64,000 nt of DNA. It comes from Dama dama (taxonomy: Eukaryota > Chordata > Mammalia > Artiodactyla > Cervidae). The position numbers and the translations under genes are program-made. Position 1 is the stretch's first letter. Every line of letters begins with the position of its first letter. The stretch lies in NCBI RefSeq assembly GCF_033118175.1, contig NC_083692.1, positions 17,356,501 through 17,420,500 on the forward strand, read 5' to 3'. The notes under the pieces are model-generated. The model saw only the letters and a program-made list of their open reading frames with translations. It searched no databases and was not told where the DNA came from. Positions 9,198 to 19,739 of this stretch are shown one piece after another.

Positions 9198-10008
9198 ATC
9201 CCCATTTAGTCAGTAATGCCAAACCTTGCTGCAGTCCCCATCCTCCGACAAGCAAGTCTGTCCAGGCTGTCAGATCCTGAGGTATCCTGAGCTGACCTTC
9301 AACTCTGGTGGATTTAGCTGCTAAAATTCCAAAGGAATCTCACTGACGTCACTAAATCTATAGGACAACACCACACCCTGACTGAGAAACCTCAACTGCA
9401 GGGCTCCCATCCAATGGGGAAACCTCATGATCTACAAGGACAGGGCTAAGGATGGCTCAAATGGGCTGGCCCATAATGAGCCTCAAAGTGTTAAGACATC
9501 TCCAGCATCACTTACACCATTTAATCCACCATCTTTCCCAAGAAGAATGACAAGAAAGATCTTTAAAAGAGACATTAATAATTATAAGGCAAAAAAAAAA
9601 CAAAAAATCCTCTTTCCAAACCAGAAGAATCCTGACCAGTACGTAGGAATTCAGTTATGCTGCCTTCTGATCTACAGATCATAGGTTCATCCTCTGATGT
9701 GGACATTTTGTGTCTTAGTTTAGTATCTGATTCACATTCTATGAAAAAACTTCCAGTTGCAACTCCCAGCTAAGTTTTTATTTTCTCCACTGCTGTTTTA
9801 CCTGGAGTGTCAATGAGTTACAGATCCCTTGTGAAAATCCCAGAATTGACTCTACTGAAGAATTCTACCTTTAGACTCTGACCCACCTAAGATTGTGGGG
9901 TAATCCATGAAGATAAGGACAGATCATGCACTAAAAGTCTCCTCTCCCGCTTAGTGGGGCTCTGAATTAAATCCTAACACTAAACACGAAGTCCTAAATC
10001 CCTCCAAA
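9198..10008. other. spacer between the inverted-repeat arms
   Basis: 811 bp of sequence I cannot assign to a family. A CRE-like TGACGTCA lies at about 9342-9349. There is an A-rich run near 9592-9606. Confidence 0.45.
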
Positions 10009-10175
10009 CCAGTGCTGCTGGTTGTGGTGAAAAATCCCATGAGCTTGGGCTGAAATGTGTCCTTCTTAGACACGGTAGCTGTTCCCCAGCTTCCTCAGCT
10101 CCAGATGGAGCGTGTGCCAGGGACCACACAGAGCTTTGTTTAAATGCTTGCATTAGCAGAAGGACGGGGATCCCA
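10009..10175 (-). repeat. right arm of a large inverted repeat
   Basis: Reverse complement of 9034-9197, carrying a 3-bp insertion relative to it. Outside the arms the flanks do not match. Confidence 0.9.
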
Positions 10176-10249
10176 ATATACAATATACAGAATTACACTC
10201 AGAAAAAAAAAATCTGTACTCCTTAAAGAGATCTACCACAACTATGTAA

Positions 10250-10720
10250 CCCAGCCCCGGCCTCACCTTCCATCTTAAGCAACTTTCCCTCCTTCACCCC
10301 TCTCCAGACACACTGGACTTCTTTCTGTTCCTCAAATATGCCAAGCTGGTTCAGAAGCTGGGTCTTTCTAATCACTGTTCCCTCTTTTCCCCAGATCTGG
10401 ACATGTTGACTTATCCTTATGATCAATATCTGCTCAGTTTTCACATTCTCCAGGAAGCCTGTCCCCCATCCAACACTGCATCCCTCCTCATTGCCCCTCA
10501 GTCACTTTCTGTCACATTACTTGGTTTTATTTTCTTTCAAAGACTGATCACTAGGTTACTTGGTTTATGTATGTACTTTTTCATTGCCTCTCTTCCTCTC
10601 CTAAGCCACAAGCTCCACCAAAGCAGGGACCTTATCTATCTTATTCAATAGGTATCTATCCTCAGGGCCCTAGCTTGCTAACACTAGTAGGCACTGGATA
10701 AATGTTTGTGGAACATTAAA
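10250..10720 (+). mobile_element. L2 LINE 3' region (ancient)
   Basis: It holds typical L2 wording: a pyrimidine-rich stretch, then AAGCCACAAGCTCCACCAAAG, and an end resembling GTAGGCACTGGATAAATGTTTG. It is diverged, so boundaries are approximate. Confidence 0.6.
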
Positions 10721-10996
10721 CAGAAAGCTCATCAGCTGTTCATCAGCTGTTCATGTGGCTGGGAAGGCAGCATGGATTCTTGTTTTCAATAAAGGGGCTT
10801 GATGGCTGACTTCCTACCTGTATCTTTCTCAGGTGAGGGAAACCAAAATCCTAATCAGTACCTTCTTTATCAGGCATAATAATTTATATGCTTATAAACC
10901 CAAGTGGTACACCCATCCTTAGAACTGTATGGATTTGTCATATCTGCTTATTAATCATTCCACTAGCTGCCATTCAAGAGGGTATGGGTGCTCTAG

Positions 10997-11018
10997 TTTT
11001 TTTTTTTTTTTTTTTTTT
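10997..11018 (-). mobile_element. tail-only retroinsertion: T22 tract between target-site duplications
   Basis: GGTGCTCTAG plus T's stands on both sides (10987-10996 and 11019-11028). The right copy is followed by TTTTAAAC. The only inserted material is a pure T22, equal to A22 on the minus strand. The duplication and the TTTT/AA site fit L1-type target-primed insertion of an A-tail alone. Confidence 0.75.
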
Positions 11019-11244
11019 GGTGCTCTAGTTTTAAACCCACAACCATCCCACCCAGAAACGTGATCAGCACAACAAGAAATTTCATCTCAGATGGGGTATC
11101 CTCCAATCCTTTCTTTTCCACAAACTCAGCCTAATACCACAAGCAACTTTTTAGAAACTATTTGGGTATAGAGGTAAAAACCTAACCAATTTTTTAGTTC
11201 AAAAGCACTGTGAATAGAGCCCTAATAAAACCTTCATACCAACT

Positions 11245-11456
11245 GTGACACTAGTGGTAAAGAACACACTTGCCAGTGCAGAAGACATAAGAGACACGGG
11301 TTCGATCCCTGGGTCAGGAAGATCCCCTGGGGAAGGGCATGACAATCCACTCCAGTGTTCTTGCCTGGAGAATCCCATGGACAGAGGAGCCTGGTAGGCT
11401 ACAATCCATGGGGTCCCAAAGAGTCAGACACAACTGAGCAACTAATACTTTCACTT
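11245..11456 (+). mobile_element. Bov-tA SINE, diverged head
   Basis: Box B-like GGGTTCGATCCC, the Bov-A body with CTCCAGTGTTCTTGCCTGG, and the end AACTGAGCAACTAATAC TTTCACTTTC. The first bases of the tRNA head are degraded. Confidence 0.88.
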
Positions 11457-11459
11457 TCA

Positions 11460-12765
11460 AAACTTTCATGGCACTAATACTAAAATGACTGTGATACCCT
11501 TCCAAGTAATTCAAAATAAAAACAATATCAATTTGCAAAATAAATTTTTACTTGAAAAATAAAACTTACAAATATGCCAAAAATAACGCCAGGATATAAG
11601 TTCCATGAGGGATGGAAAAATTGCTGGTTCGCCAGTGCCTGGAACAGTGCTTGGCACAATAGCAAGCACTCAATAAATAGAAAGATGGGTACAGTTTTCC
11701 TAATTTCTTCCTTGAGACTTTCTCCAGCCCCCACCCCAGCATATACTTCCTTGGCTTCTTGGGCAATCCAGCCATGGTTGAGAATGTGGCTGGGACCAGG
11801 TCAGTATTTGTTCGGCATGCACTGGACAGGACTAGAATATCACATACCACAGGATCACCTCAGGCCTGGATGCAGCCCTATGTGGGCCAGAGCTGATCTC
11901 TGTGGTTATAAATGGAGTACCACGTGCTCCTGCTCCATCCAGATTGCTGTAAGTGAAGGATGGAATCAGCCCTCAGGAGTCTTCACTTGAATCATTTGAC
12001 AGCATTCTCTTCCTTTCTCCAGATTAATCAAATGGTTTGGAATGAATCTCATATCACTTGCCCAGAAGGGTGTCTGTGGGTGAGGAATCTTTGCTTTCCC
12101 CTAGTCTCTATTTTCCAGGAACAGGAAACTTCATAGTAGGTGAAGAGCTGGGACTTCATCTGCTATTAGTACTTTGCCATCCAAATCAAGTTTAATTTGA
12201 ACCCAGAGCGTCATCCAGCTGATGTCTGCTCAAGCTTTGGAACTTGAAAAAGAGAGAAGCAAGGGGTTGTGAAGAGGCTGGGGAAACGGAGAAAACCTGA
12301 CGTTATGCAATTAGCGCTCCATGCATTGGCTGCCAAATTCCCAAGTTCACCGAACAATAGCTCCCAGCCAGGAACAATGAATATCCACACTTCTCATTCA
12401 TTCTGGCCTACATGCTAAAAGAACAGGAGACTCACATAAAAAAATAAATAAATAATGGAGAAAACGGAAGAGTTTCAAATTAAGTGATTTTAGATTGTAT
12501 TTTTAGATAAGAACAGCCCTGAGGTGTTAATTTCTCACATCTGGTTTGAGATTAATTTACTTATATTCTTATCAGATATCTCTCTCCTGGCTTTTTATTT
12601 TTCCATTGGTTTCAGAATTCCCTTCAGGGAAGAAAGGGGTTTCACAGACCTCAAATTATTATTACCTTGCGTAAGAAAAAACAACTACCCACAGGTACTA
12701 GGGCATGGCCTCTACATAGTTAATCTTTCATCACTCAAATTGTACAATTATCCTATTTCTCATTC
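11460..12765. other. unique sequence, no gene seen
   Basis: No confident transposon. A composite CRE and C/EBP-like string, TGACGTTATGCAAT, lies at 12298-12311, about 8.2 kb upstream of the FOS start. Confidence 0.4.
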
Positions 12766-12872
12766 TTTATTCAGTACCTTTACTGGACACCTACTATGTG
12801 CCAGCCAATAGAATCCATAGTAAACAGATAAGCTCACATGAAGCTCATGGTCTAGTAATAAACAAGAAAACA
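12766..12872 (-). mobile_element. L2 LINE 3' end (ancient)
   Basis: The plus strand reads TGGACACCTACTATGTGCCAG and, after a gap, GAAGCTCATGGTCTAGTAAT, which is the reverse complement of the L2 3' end. Confidence 0.65.
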
Positions 12873-14580
12873 AATAAACAAAATATATAAAAGTAAGTGC
12901 TAGGCAAGTAGTTAAAGTGGAAGGATATGTTGTGAGTGACTGTGTTGCTACTTTGGATTGGGTGGAAGGAGGTGACATTTGTCATGAGAAGGACAGGGAG
13001 CAGAGCATTCTGGGCAGAGGAAATGCTTCCCAGTGTCAAGTATTGAGAGATATAACCACGGAGCCCAGCAACCCTCTGTCTTTGTAAGGTGCATTTCAAG
13101 CCCTAGTGTCTGAGTTACCAAAAACTGTCTCTCTCCACCAGACCATAACACCTACCAACAAACCATCTGTCCCTCCCACAGACCGTAAACACCAACTTTT
13201 GGATCACTGTTACCAAATTTGGAAATGTCCCAGCCACTCCCCATTTAGTTTCCTCCCTAACTTGTCACTAAACTTCAAACAGGACATGGAGGGTTTTATT
13301 TCATTCTCACACCATAACAACCCGTATGGATCCTTCTTATAGATGGCTGCATGCTAAAAATCAATGGCTAGCAAGCTCTCTCTCAATAGCTTGAAGAGTC
13401 TTACATGAGAGCTCTGAAAAATACTGACACAAAATGAAAAAGACTGCCCTCAAGCAGTCTGTGAGGTCTTCCAGGGCCTTTTTTTAACAGGAATTTGAAA
13501 ATAGGCACATTCCATTTTGCCCTCTGTTAGAGAGCTACTGACAATAAACAGAGTTCAACTTGGAATCTGTGCTGTAAAACAGAACACTGAACAAACCAAG
13601 TTTTCTCACCCCAGGTGACACTCTCCTGTACTCTGCTGATATGCAGGGTTTAAGCAAGTACATTTGGGAAATTTATGGGGGACTGAACTCTCATAGTATT
13701 AGTTTCTTGAATTCTTTGTTATTTTGTCTGCACTGGAGACCGTCCCACAAGCCATTATCAGAATCCACCCATCTTCAGTTCCCGTAAATATTATGTCTAC
13801 ACAGAACTATGTGAACTATTTCAGAACTGGAATGCTTTTCAGGCTGTGAAAGCTTGCTAATGGGAATGACAGAAAAAGAGCATTAAAACTTAAATGGGAG
13901 AAAATTCAGTGGCAAAGAGAAAAGTGGGCTAGAGGATTACATGTGGGTTGGGAGAAGAGGGTAGCTCAACCTTCAGAAACTGATTGTTCAGCCCATGCTT
14001 GATTATTTAAATCTAGCAGCAAATGTATGCTGACAAATTTCTGGGGGGCACTATGGTGACTTTCCTTATAGCAAGTAAAAGAAGTGGAGTTCAGTTCTCA
14101 GCGGTCATTCCTACTACAGTTGGTACTGATTGTTCCAGACAATGAGACCAAGGGAAGCTGAGGCAGCGACCGTCAACTGTCAGTGATTCCTGGGAAGGAG
14201 CAAACGATAGTGCTTTCTGGAGTGCAGGGCCAAATTCAATCTGGATGCAAACTTCTGATGCAGGGATGTCTTCCGATTTTGGCAGTCCCAGCCTCTAAAA
14301 CATTTGGGAAAAGACATCATAACATGAAACGCATGAATTAAATATGAGCTGCTAGTATTATACATATGTTCTCTGCCCCTATTTCCACTCTGATTCTCAA
14401 CTCAATCTACTCTTCATCCAGATCGCAAACTTCAGTATCATATCATCATAGAGAAACTCCCTGAGCATCTAGGCTGAATGAGGAACACTTCAGAAACCCT
14501 TGTTCCATCCTAGGTTTGCATGTATAGCACTAGACACCATTCATAATAATATACACTTATTTACAAAGCAGTCGGTATAA
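12873..14580. other. unique sequence, no gene seen
   Basis: About 1.7 kb without a clear recent transposon. Short frames show no recognisable protein. Confidence 0.4.
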
Positions 14581-14584
14581 TGTC

Positions 14585-14775
14585 TAAAAGATAAGCTCCA
14601 CAAGGACAAGAATATTTGTTTTGTTCATTGATGGACCCCCAAGCATCTAGCAAACCCTGGTGTTGGTAGCTAAGTGTTGATTGAATTTGTTTGGTGTCTA
14701 GCTCCCCATTTGAGGAAGGCAGAAACCTTGCCTGTTTTACTCATCATTGGCTCTCAGCCCCTCATATAGTACCTG
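14585..14775 (+). mobile_element. L2 LINE fragments (ancient)
   Basis: Two successive pieces resembling the L2 3' end: GATAAGCTCCACAAGGACAAG with GTTGATTGAATTT, then a second GAGGAAGGCAGAAACCTTGCC stretch ending near 14770. Confidence 0.6.
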
Positions 14776-14819
14776 ACCAAGTAAAGTCTGCCCAAAAAGT
14801 ACTTCTCCAATGTGTGGAA

Positions 14820-14945
14820 ATAACAATAACTAATATTTATTGAGTGCTTGTTCAGGAATGAGGTTCAGTGCTTTACAGATACCGTTATGTTATTTACTAT
14901 TTACCAAAATTCAATAATATAGGTATATTATGCCATTTTGGTTGA
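14820..14945 (-). mobile_element. MIR SINE fragment (ancient)
   Basis: The plus strand reads AACTAATATTTATTGAGTGCTT followed by the reversed MIR core (CAGTGCTTTACAGATACCG, ATTATGCCATTTT). Confidence 0.65.
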
Positions 14946-14984
14946 ATAGGTTCAATAATTTTTTTAAAACCAATGATCTTATAA

Positions 14985-15033
14985 ATACAACATTGTAAAG
15001 CAACTATACTCCAATAAAAATTAATATAAAAAT
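14985..15033 (+). mobile_element. ultra-short insertion of an L1 3' tip (49 bp)
   Basis: It consists only of the L1 terminal wording ACAACATTGTAAAGCAACTA, then TACTCCAATAAAAATT and an A/T-rich tail. It is bounded by a perfect 13-bp target-site duplication, AATGATCTTATAA (14972-14984 and 15034-15046). Confidence 0.8.
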
Positions 15034-15046
15034 AATGATCTTATAA

Positions 15047-16017
15047 TTTTCTAATCCACAATAGACAATTGAACTAAATTTTCTCCCCAGTCTAGTAAGT
15101 AGTGACTTGGTAACATGAATAAGTGCATTTATTTCCCATGGTGTCTACTCTCTGGTAGCTGGTGGCTGGTGAGAGAGAAATTCAGTCTCAGGGGCCTTAA
15201 TTATGCTTAAATTGCTTAGAATTAAATTATAGCCTCAGCTCCTATTCATATTGGGCTTTTGAGAGGAAAAGTATATACTGTATATCACTCATATGTAGAG
15301 AAAGAAGAGAGATAGGGTGTTGGTTGCATTATATCCACATGCAACCACAGAATATAAAGAGATTCTACTTCTGCCAGAGGAAACTGGAAGTATGAAAAAA
15401 TTACTGGCCAAATATTGCCCAAGATGCTGGTTAAACTGGCTGTGCCAGTGTCTCCTGCACCTGCCTGAGATCCCAGTTGGAAGGTAGGTTTGTTCCCTCC
15501 TCTGGGAACTTCGCCAGTCTCCAACATTCACCTCCATCTGATCTGGCTGAATCAGGTAAAAGGCAGTTACTTATCCCACCTCCCCAGGTAAAACCAGAAG
15601 TGTTTGGGTGGGTGGGGCATGGTCCAAGCAAGGATCAGACCACCTAGAAACAAACTGACCTGCCCCAGAGTGGAAGCAATTCCAATATTCAATGTATTAT
15701 AGTCCCACTACCAGGAACCCATCTGGTGAGATTATATTACTCTCCTTTGCCAAAGAAACCAGTGACCCAAAAATGCATAATGCAAGAAGCAGCCAGTCTG
15801 ATCAGGAAACTCAAATGGTTCTTGAGTCAGATTTTTACATCTCCTTGGTTTCTCTGTCTGTTCTTCACCACTATCACCACCACCCCATGGAGAATGAATA
15901 ATGAATAGAACTGTCAATGGAAGATAAGAAATAAAGACAAAACAAGGAGTTCTCATAAACATACATATATTCAATCCTTCAGTCCACATCCTTTTGACTT
16001 TTTGAGTATTGAAATGC
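15047..16017. other. unique sequence, no gene seen
   Basis: No confident transposon. Small overlapping frames at 15285-15631 (minus) have no recognisable features. Confidence 0.4.
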
Positions 16018-16101
16018 CCTGTGGCTCAGTTGATGAAGAATCCACCTGCAGTGTGGGAGACGTGGGTTCGATCCCTGGGTTGGGAAGACCCCCTGGAAAA
16101 G
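16018..16101 (+). mobile_element. Bov-tA SINE, tRNA-like head only
   Basis: GTGGCTCAGTTGATGAAGAATC with box B-like GGGTTCGATCCC and a short body piece that stops at a G8 run. The Bov-A portion is missing. Confidence 0.8.
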
Positions 16102-16487
16102 GGGGGGGAAGTCCTCGGTCACTCTGAGGCTTTGGGTGAGGATGTGGGGAGAAGAGTCTCCCCCCTGCAGGTGTGAGCAGAGCACAGGTGTGCTGGGTGG
16201 GCTCGGCAGATCCTCTGTCAGCAACCTGCACACCAGTGGTGACCAGTTTTGAACAAGACAGTCTTCTCTAGGTTCCCAGCAACTCGTTTCTCAGACTCAC
16301 CCAAGAGCCCAGGGCTCCTGTGTGGTTCCATTTGATAACCTCACTTATGTTCAGCTTTAGGAGCTTTATTACTAATTAAAATATCTGTATTCTAAAACTA
16401 AGATCTGAAGAGAGAGGCAAATGCTCACACCAAAGGCATATACGGCTGAAAATGGATAATTTTAGGAATGGTGAGGGAGCATGCCTT

Positions 16488-16488
<1 letters not shown>

Positions 16489-16524
<36 letters not shown>
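16489..16524 (+). repeat. (GT)n microsatellite at a SINE tail
   Basis: About 18 GT units at the 3'-tail side of the minus-strand Bov-tA that follows. This suggests the microsatellite grew from the SINE tail. Confidence 0.93.
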
Positions 16525-16526
<2 letters not shown>

Positions 16527-16727
16527 TCACTCAGTTGTCTCTGACTCTTTGCGATACCATGGACTGTAGCCCACCAGGCTCCTCTGTCCATGCAGTTCTC
16601 CAGGCAAGAATACTGGAGTGGGTAGCCATTCCCTTCTCTGGGGGAGTCTTCTCGACCCAGGGATTGAACCTGGGTCTCCCACATTGTAGGCAGATTCTTT
16701 ACCATCTGAGCCACCAGGGAAGCCCAG
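16525..16727 (-). mobile_element. Bov-tA SINE
   Basis: The plus strand shows the reversed body (ACTCTTTGCGATACCATGG, CCAGGCAAGAATACTGGAG), the reversed box B (GGGATTGAACC) and the end CCACCAGGGAAGCCC. Confidence 0.93.
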
Positions 16728-16869
16728 GCCTTGATATAGGACATATCAAATCACACAGGTGGGGATTCATTCGGCCTGCCTATGAATTATACCCCCTCAA
16801 GCCCACCATGACACTGATTCATATGCAGATCACTTCATAAGACATTTTTCAACTGGAAAATGCCTTCTG

Positions 16870-17040
16870 CTTAACAGTTTTCGAAGCTCTTTCACAAGAA
16901 TTACCTGGAGTGGGACTCATATGAGTCCTGAGAGGTAGGCAGGGCAGGTAGTAATGTTTTCATTTTTACAACTAAGGAAAGCCAGACTTGAGGAATGTGA
17001 ACAACAAGCTGAATTCAGTCATGGCTAGGGTGCGGAAGAG
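16870..17040 (-). mobile_element. MIR-like SINE fragment (ancient)
   Basis: Reversed MIR core wording around GAGAGGTAGGCAGGGCAGGTAG and CATTTTTACAACTAAGGAAAG. Diverged. Confidence 0.5.
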
Positions 17041-17195
17041 GGCCGGTGTGCACTTGGGCCTGGGAAGGCCATGTAGGTCATTGCTCCTACACTTTCTGGC
17101 CTAGGTCAAGGCCCCTTTGCTATGGAAACCTGATGGGTGTAGGTTCCACTCAGTACTAAGGCAGGAAGTGTTGGGAAAAACTGCACCCATTAATA

Positions 17196-17425
17196 ATGAT
17201 CAAGCATTTATACACCATTTGGTGTTTCCACAGCACCCATTAATGATCACTACATCATTACAAAGCTCTTAGGTCAGGGCAAATGGGTGGGATCAGTGAG
17301 TTCTCCAGACCCCATTTTATAGATGAGGAAGTAGGCTGGGGAGATTAATTGTCTTGTGGTTTGAAGAAATCAGTAGTCTAGCAGGACATCACGGTCCTTA
17401 GGTTGAACTTCGTCAGTTAAATGGA
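17196..17425 (-). mobile_element. MIR-like SINE (ancient)
   Basis: Reversed MIR core (AAGCATTTATACACCATTTGG, CCCATTTTATAGATGAGGAAG). Boundaries are approximate. Confidence 0.55.
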
Positions 17426-17644
17426 GCGGCTCAGCCAAACCACTGGGCAGGAAGGATCTGTACCTCTGTGTGTGTGCATGTAAGCTCATATGAAAAAAAC
17501 TGCTGCTTTCAGTACCATCAAAACTATAATCTACTTGGTATTTCCTGAATTACACACCAAATGTAATGGTATTTAATTAAATTGTGACTCCCTGGGCTAC
17601 ATACCATGGCCCATGACTATATTTTGGTCCAAAGTACAACACTC

Positions 17645-17938
17645 TGTGGGAGAAGGTGAGGGTGGGATGATTTGAGAGAATAGCATTGAAACATGTATAT
17701 TATCACATGTGAAATAGATCACCAGCCCAGGTTCGATGCATGAGACAGGGTGCTCAGGGCTGGTGCACTGGGATGACCCTGAGGGATGGGATGGGGAGGG
17801 AGGTGGGAGGGGGGTTCAGGATGGGGACACATGTACACCCATGGCGGATTCATGTCAATGCATGGCAAAAACCTCTACAATATTGTAAAGTAATTAGCCT
17901 CCAATTAAAATAAATAAACAAAATTTTTTTAAAAAGAA
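17645..17938 (+). mobile_element. L1 LINE 3'UTR end, 5'-truncated
   Basis: This is the ruminant L1 3' end: AACATGTATATTATCACATG, GGTTCGATGCATGAGACAGG, the G-rich GGGAGGTGGGAGGGGGGTTC block, then CAATATTGTAAAGTAATTAG and an A-rich tail. Confidence 0.85.
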
Positions 17939-19458
17939 CAGCAACAACAAAAGAACTAAGAAGAAAGGAAATAAGTCTGGGAGATGGAAAAAGACATGGA
18001 AGCTCTAAAGTTATAACTGATGCCCTTAGACAGAATCATAAAATCCAGTTCATGTGCTGGAGTCAAATCTAGTCACTTGGAGACTCTGCCATGCTCCATC
18101 TTCCTCCCCGCTTCCTCATCCAAACTGAGAAAATGCCTTCAGCCACCTCTTCCAGCTTTTCAGGTCATTTTCATTGAACAGTACAAAGATTGCCTCATTA
18201 TTCCTCTTTTGGTGTAACCCAGATATATTGGCTCTCAGAGACCGAGACACTCTGTATTCCTGGAAACATAAAGAGAGATGATATAATTAGAAAGAGATGT
18301 TTGATCATTTAAAAAATGATCTTATATCAGACTTTCAAATATTCCCTGGCAGTGTCAGGACAAGAGGGAGACTTGCCTGGCAATTTAATATATTTACTTG
18401 GTAAATAGTAAGCACTTGCAGTCCCTGTGACTTAATCAGAATGAAGTTCATTATGATAAAAAGCTGTGCCCTTTGGTCCTATTTGCATTAAACAGTTTCC
18501 CAATTTCATTTAATTTCACTCACATCTCTGAAGGAAATTATAGGCTATGAGGCTGGCCTAGGGGCAGGGGGAAGACAGTTAGCAAGACTATTTACCAGAG
18601 GAGATAAAGGGGGAAAGGTAGGTTAAAATTAGAACAGAGAGAATAGGTACCCTCGTTACTCCTTATCAATTCCAATCTACAAAAGCACTTTTCTTGTTTT
18701 TAACTCGAGGTTTGCATCAGTCTCTCTCTCTCTCTCTTTCTCTCACTCGCTCTCTGGGTTTTGAAAACATATTATCAGGTCATCTAAACCTTTTATAAAA
18801 CATCTCAGACTTGTATGTGCATGAGCTAGCTGGTGAAGATTTATTACGCTTGACACCATAACTTAAGATTTTAAGGCATTCTTTTAGGCACAACTTGACT
18901 GAAAACCCTGAGTCTAGATCACTGTCTCTTGCCAGATGTTAACCTGGTTTCACTGATGGGAGCCCAGGGTAGGTTAAAACTGTTTCTGGAGGCATTCACG
19001 ACTCAGAATGTTTAGCTCCATCAGTATACTGCTATTATATATCAAGAAATGTGGGATTTTAACAACAGAATTTTCCCCCACCCACTCCCCCATTTCTGTC
19101 CTCAATTTATTTCTCTTTTGGAAAAGTCCCCCAGTTTTGAATTAAAATGGGCGGGGAGAAAAGCCTAATATTCAACTAGCCCACAAACTGAAGCAACCAC
19201 GCAGGTCTTTGGGGATCCTTTGGTGTCTGCTCAGGCTACAGGAAATCTGGGCATCTATGGGTGGAACGACAAATCAATGATGTCATTCAACAGAATTAAG
19301 ACCAGACGGAAAAAAATGTAGCCAAATTCTGCAGGGAGTAGCACTGAATCCTGGCATTATGTATGAAAGCCGCCGCCCCCCTACTTGAGAGCATAAACAA
19401 GTTTAAGTGTGAAGGCAACACAGTTCGTGGGATGAGGCTGAAAGGGTAATGCTGATGG
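17939..19458. other. unique sequence, SINE-poor, no gene seen
   Basis: About 1.5 kb with no recent SINE, directly before the G-rich tract and the CRE-rich CpG block. There is a (CT)n tract at 18720-18747. Confidence 0.4.
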
Positions 19459-19496
19459 GGGGCGGGGGGCGGGGGAGGGCGGGGGGGGGGGGGTGG
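19459..19496 (+). repeat. G-rich tract with G-quadruplex potential
   Basis: A run of GGGG blocks separated by single C or A bases and ending in about 14 consecutive G. It has more than four G-runs of three or longer and lies 300 bp before the CRE-rich CpG block. Confidence 0.8.
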
Positions 19497-19739
19497 TCAG
19501 AGGGTGAAACGCCAAGTATTGGGCTGTGATTGACGCTGGGCCTCAGGACCCTGGACTCTCAGAAGGGACTTGGTCACAAGGGAAACATGCCATCTATTGG
19601 GTTGTAATCGGTAGGCGAAAGCTGCACGTTGAGCACGTTTCCTCCTGCTTCCCATCCTTGGCGATGGGGATCTCAGACCCCAGCCTCCAGGATCTGTTAG
19701 AGAAATAAACAAGCGGGACACAAACAACCAAAACAGCAA

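Noticed and set aside
9034..10175. Inverted arms read as terminal inverted repeats of an active DNA transposon
   Set aside because: No target-site duplication or transposase frame is seen, and no such active family is known to me in bovids. Inverted duplication is simpler.
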